This document shows positions 59,221 to 64,000 of a stretch of DNA of 64,000 nt, one piece after another; within the stretch, counting starts at the first letter, position 1, and each line of letters starts with the position of its first letter. The notes under the pieces were generated by a model, which saw only the letters and a program-made list of their open reading frames with translations, did no database searches and was not told the DNA's origin. The DNA is from Nemania diffusa. Its lineage: Eukaryota > Ascomycota > Sordariomycetes > Xylariales > Xylariaceae. The stretch covers positions 558,001-622,000 of the forward strand of contig JBBPUQ010000007.1 of the NCBI GenBank assembly GCA_038501195.1, given 5' to 3'. Position numbers and translations under genes: made by a program.

Positions 59221-62200
59221 AATATTTAAAATGTTAAAATAATTAAAATTATAAAATAAAGCACTATTAATAAAAATTAAAATGTTTATTATTAGCGTAT
59301 TAAAAAAATTTAACGTTAATAAATATTTTTAACAGTTAATAGCTAGTATAGCTAAGTTTTTTTTTAAAGTTTTATTTTTATAAGCAATTTATAAACAAAT
59401 AATAACAGTTTAAATTAAAGCTATAGCTAAAGTAATTATAAACTTTTACAAACTTATAAATAATATTAAACTTATATAATATTTTGTTAACTTTAACAAT
59501 TAAAATTTTATATATTTTAATGTTACAATTTATTTAATATTTTGTTATATTTTTTAAAAAATAGCTAATATTTTATTTAAACAATATATTGCTGCAATAT
59601 TAATATAAAATTAACTTTAAAAGCTTATTTTAGTTTTAATTGTTGTTAAATTTATATTAAACTTAATAAATATAAATATAGCAACAAAAGTTTAAAAACA
59701 ACAATTTAAAAAATTAGTTAATTGTTTAAACTAACAAACAATATAACGAAACATTATTTAAACAGATTTAAACTATATATTTAAACAAGTTTTTTGATTT
59801 AACTTTAACTAACAAGCGTTTATTTTTAGTAAAAACAAAATACTTTTTTATAATATAAAAATATTATTAAACTGTTTTAGAAATAATAAAATATATATAA
59901 TAGCTGTTTTATTTTTATTATTACTTTAGTTTAGTGTATTAATATTTGTAGAAATATTAACACTAGTTTTTTTTGTTTTTGATAAAACTAACAATTTAGT
60001 TTTTAAAAAGCTAACTATAGTTTTAAACAAACAAAAAAAAGTAAAATCTAATTAAAAAAAGCCCAAATTGTAAGTTTATAAAACTAATTAATTAAAAAAC
60101 TATATTGCAAACATTTTAACACATTTATAATATTGCAATTTTAAATATAAAAAACAAATTGTTTTATTTTGTAAATATACTAATAAAGTAAACAAAAAAA
60201 AAACTAATAAAAAAAAAACTAATAAAAATCAGTTTATTAAAAACAGCAATTAAAAAAATAGCGCAAGTAGTAGCTAAAAAAACACAAATATATTTAATAT
60301 ATAAAGCTTAATATAAAGCGAAAACAAATCAATTAAACTAGCTAATATAGTAGTAGCTAATATGTTTATAAAAGTTGTTTTAAAATTTAACAAGATTTTA
60401 GCAGTTTTATTTAATACTGCTATTGTAATAGCAAAAAACAATAAACAATTAAACGATGTTTTTATTGCAATTTTTAATATTTTTTATATATTAAACTTAT
60501 ATATAAAACATTTTGTTATTTAAAAATTACTAATTTTGTAAACTTTTTTATTTTTTATAAAAAAAACAAAAAAAAATTTACTTTTTAATTAAAATATTGC
60601 TAATTTTTTAAACTTTTAAAAGTTTATATATAAAATTATTAAAATAGCTAACAAAATATATATATTAATTTTAATAATATTTTGTTTACTAAAGTTACTA
60701 TTAAAGATTATTTTTTAAATATTTAAATATAACCGATTTAACATTAATATATAAACAATTTATATTATATTTAATATTTAATAATATAGCTTTTAATTTT
60801 AAAATATTAATAATATTAAATAATATTTTAAAGTTATAACTAGTTTTATTATATAATTATTTGCAAACACTATTATAGTTGTTTATATACTTTTTGCAAT
60901 TAATATTATAAATAAATTAATAGTATTTAAGTTTTTATAAATTAATAAAACATTTTGAATTATTAAATTTTTTATTTTAATTTTATTTATTTTATTTTTT
61001 AAAATTACAGTTAAATTGTTTACTAAAAATATAAAGTAATTTTTTTTTTTAATTTTTATAACTAATATATATTTTTTTAAAACTAAAAAACAATATTTTT
61101 TAAATTTGTTTATTTTATAATTAAAACTTACTTTTACAATATAAATAATTTATTTGAATATATTTTAATAGTTTTAATTAAACACTAATTATAAAGCTTT
61201 CGAAAATATTTTTTTTTTTGTTAACAAAGCTTTTTATAATAATATAATATATAAAAGCTAAACTGTTTTTAAAAACTAGTTTAATATTTATTTTAATAGT
61301 ATTAAAATAAACAAAATATAACAATTTTTATAAAAATTTACTATTAATACTATTTAAAGCTTTTTTATTTTTTTAAATATAAACAAAAAATATGAAATAT
61401 TTATTAGTACTAGTTTTGTTAACGATATATATATACAGCTTATTATTTAAATCGTTATATTAATTTTTAAGTCTGATTTATATACGATTGCTTTATTGTT
61501 TAATAATTTAAATAAATATATTAAAGTTATTATTATATTGCTATATAATATATAAGTTATTAATATTAAGCAACATTTTAATTAATTATATATTAATAAA
61601 TAAGTTTTTAATTTAATCGAAGTTTGTATAAAAATTAAAGTTTAAAATAGCAAATATAATATTTATATTATTAACTTTGTTAAAACATTAAAACTAAAAT
61701 TTTTTAAAAATTTTAAATTAAGTTTACTATTTTTTACAAAAGCATTTTTTGCTAATATATAAATTGCTAATATAATAGTTTAAAAAAAGTTAAACTTTTA
61801 TATAAAATTTAAACGAGTTTTATAGTTATAACAGTTTAAACATTATTATATTAAATATAATATAGTTTATATTTATTTAAACAAAAAGTTTTTATAAAAA
61901 AGTTTATATTATAAAAATTGTTATAACTATTATAATACTTTTATTTATATAACAAATAAATGTAATAACTGTAAATTATAATATTATATTTATAATTATA
62001 TTGCTAATTTAAAGTTTTTTATAAAAACTTTAGTTTAGTTATAACTTTTTTATTTTTAATATATATATTAAACTTTTTTGCTTAACTATATTTAAAAGTT
62101 TTATAAAACTTTTAAAAAACTTGAAAGCAAATAAAATAATTTTTTACTAAAAGCTTTTTAAACTAAATTTAATATAAATATCGATTTTATAAATTAATAT

Positions 62201-63451
62201 ATTATATAATATTAAATTAATTATTAAAAATATAAACAGTTTAAAAAAAAACAAAATATAGCGCTTAAAAAAAAAACAGTTTGGGAATTTTTGAAAAAAA
62301 AGCATTAGCAGTTAAATCTAATAATATAAACTGATATTTAAGCACTAATAGATTTATTTAAGCTTTTTGTTTAAAATAACTAAAGTATATAGTTTAATTA
62401 ACTAAATATATAAATTATATTTTCTGTTTAAAATAATTAAAGCGTACAATTTAATTAATTAAATATATAAATTAATTAAAAAATATAAATTAATTAAAAA
62501 GTACAACTTGATTTAAAAATATAAATTATTTAAAACATATAAATTAATTAAAATAATTAAAAAGTATAAATTAATTAAAAAATATAAAACAAAGTAGTTA
62601 AACTATAAAAATATATTTAAAATTAGTAACAATTTATATAAAACATTATATAACAGCTAAATAAAATCAAAACTTTATTAAAAGATTTTTTTTATTATAT
62701 AGTACTGCTTATATATTTCAGTTATTTAAAGTTTTAAACAATTAATTAAGTTTTGTTAAATTTATAACTAGTTATATAGTTTAAATTTGCTTTATAAATA
62801 CAACAACTAAATAATTTTAAATTTATTAATATATATTAAATATTTGCTATTTAGATTGTTTGTTTTTATATATAACTTATTTTATAGTATATATTGTTTT
62901 TTGTTAATTATTAAAAATTTGTTATTTTTTTATGTTTTTAAGCTAAACTTATTATAATTAATTATTATTAACTAGCTGCTACTACAGCTATTTTTAACAA
63001 TAGTAAAATAGATTTTAAGTTTTATAGTTATTAATTTTTTTTTTTAAAGCAAGTTTTTTATTTTGTTTAGTTTTATTAATAAAATATAACATATTTTAAA
63101 AAAACTTTATATATATTTTTTTTTTTTAACAATGCTTTTTTTACTGTTTAATAAAAAAACAAATATAACTTTATTTTTTTTAAAAAAAAGCACTTAAAAT
63201 ATATTTAAAAATTTTAAAAAAAGTTTAGCACTTATATTATTAACATTATTTTAAAAGTCGCTAGCTATAAATTTAATATTTAAAATTTATATATTATATT
63301 TTATGTTTTATTATTTAATTTTAAAAATAGCAAATAATAGTTAATATATATTTTATTTATAATATATATAAATAATTTTTTTTTTGTTTATATATTGTTT
63401 TAACTAATATTATATTGCAAAAATATGATTTTTGGCTTAAGTACTAGAAAT
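59221..63451. other. RIP-destroyed repeat interior, right of the gypsy insertion
   Basis: 4.2 kb of extreme A/T with no intact frame. It should contain part of the outer element, split by the gypsy insertion. A tandem-repeat patch is present at 62369-62585. No pol motif was identified. Confidence 0.55.
62369..62585. repeat. AT-rich tandem repeats (56-bp and ~20-bp units)
   Basis: Two ~56-base copies start TGTTTAAAAT at 62369 and 62425. They are followed by about five shorter units built on TATAAATTAATTAAAA up to ~62585. The repeats differ at a few positions, so they pre-date part of the mutation or were mutated separately. Confidence 0.65.
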
Positions 63452-63658
63452 TGTAAAATTATATAACTAAATAAAATTTATAAAGCTTTAAGCTATAAAT
63501 TTAAATTATATACTTTATTTTGTAGCTTTTTATTAAACTTATTTTTTAGCTTAGTATATCATCTAAATAGGTTTTTATACTAGAATTTAGCTTTTGTGTA
63601 CTAATTGAGTGTTTTTATATTCGTGAGTGCCTTGCTGAGTAAGGTAGGAGTTACTATA
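63452..63658 (+). repeat. Right LTR of the outer element
   Basis: A 207-bp direct repeat of 38270-38476. Its left part is A/T where the left LTR has GC, and its outer right part keeps GC (TTCGTGAGTGCCTTGCTGAG), the reverse of the left copy. Confidence 0.88.
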
Positions 63659-63663
63659 CCCCC
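63659..63663. repeat. Target site duplication CCCCC (right)
   Basis: Five C follow the right LTR directly; compare 38265-38269. Confidence 0.65.
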
Positions 63664-64000
63664 TCCCCTTCGTATGTACGGTACTTTCAGTGTTGCAGGA
63701 GCGGGAGTGGAGATGTGACGCCGGTAGTTTTGTCTCCACGTCGAAACCCCATCATCCTGCGAAGGCCCGATTCCAAATATATGTTTACGTCCTCTATCCA
63801 ATATTTGGCGGGGTGTTGTGAAGTAGTGGCATTACCGTTACTTACACAGCGCGGGTATTGAGGCCTCTCGCAAATTCGGAGTCTCTCTTCGTACCTACTT
63901 AGACACTTGAGAAATTCTCCGCCCGTTGTGGACCTAATGATAGTGTAATGCAGCAATTTCCCCTGTTTTTGGGGGGTCAGAAACGGCAATGATCTGCATC
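63664..64000. other. Normal-composition DNA beyond the island, window edge
   Basis: The composition switches back at the duplication. A 100-codon minus frame (63989-63687) starts at a TTG and shows no family likeness; it might be part of something beyond the window, but nothing supports that here. Confidence 0.4.

Larger units (their letters stand above)
38270..63658. mobile_element. 25-kb RIP-degraded LTR-bounded composite of nested elements
   Basis: The whole island is enclosed by 207-bp direct repeats (38270-38476 and 63452-63658) and a 5-bp CCCCC duplication. The simplest reading is one LTR retrotransposon whose inside was later enlarged by further insertions. The 8.1-kb gypsy copy at 51119-59220 is one of these; removing it still leaves ~17.3 kb, more than a usual single element, so others must be hidden. 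Nearly every long frame is broken, and both strands are extremely poor in C and G. Pol motifs of the outer element were not identified with confidence. A less likely alternative is one giant element. Confidence 0.75.

Noticed and set aside
38270..63658. A Starship-type giant cargo transposon
   Set aside because: No tyrosine-recombinase captain, cargo genes or matching terminal features were seen. The ends are LTRs and the content is retroelement debris.

Overview
The window is nuclear DNA of a filamentous ascomycete (Pezizomycotina). Evidence: short introns of about 47-110 bases with GT..AG ends and CTAAC/CTAAT-like branch sites, single-copy fungal housekeeping genes, and two extremely AT-rich islands whose surviving bases and LTR comparisons show the C-to-T/G-to-A signature of repeat-induced point mutation (RIP). 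A sordariomycete is plausible, but the species cannot be fixed from the sequence.

Layout. 1-10.37 kb is gene-bearing: GAR1 (+), then on the minus strand an SLM1/SLM2-type BAR/PH protein and an Ldb17/Dip1/SPIN90-type actin regulator. 10.38-16.20 kb is one complete, RIP-destroyed Ty1/copia element with 203-bp LTRs and a 5-bp target duplication (AGTAC). 16.2-34.2 kb is gene-bearing: Msn5/exportin-5 (-, 11 exons), DPH7 (-), a DUF1917/BLES03-like protein (+), the NatC catalytic subunit NAA30/MAK3 (-), LRO1/PDAT (+) and TAN1 (+). This segment also holds a ~0.6-kb inverted-repeat element with an 8-bp duplication just upstream of DPH7 and a ~110-bp palindromic MITE. 34.2-38.26 kb is ordinary-composition DNA with no gene I can support. 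38.27-63.66 kb is a 25.4-kb AT-rich block bounded exactly by 207-bp direct repeats (LTRs) and a CCCCC duplication. Inside it lies an 8.1-kb Ty3/gypsy element on the minus strand (LTRs 51119-51393 and 58946-59220). The last 340 bases return to normal composition.

The protein genes are unrelated housekeeping functions (snoRNP, TORC2/eisosome signalling, actin patches, nuclear export, diphthamide synthesis, N-terminal acetylation, storage lipid, tRNA acetylation) and form no pathway or cluster. The window's most informative part is its repeat archaeology: island edges coincide to the base with transposon insertion sites, RIP fades towards the outer ends of the LTRs, and an apparently less mutated gypsy copy lies inside an older element. 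Exon boundaries come from reading splice signals and keeping frame; no alignment or transcript data were available.
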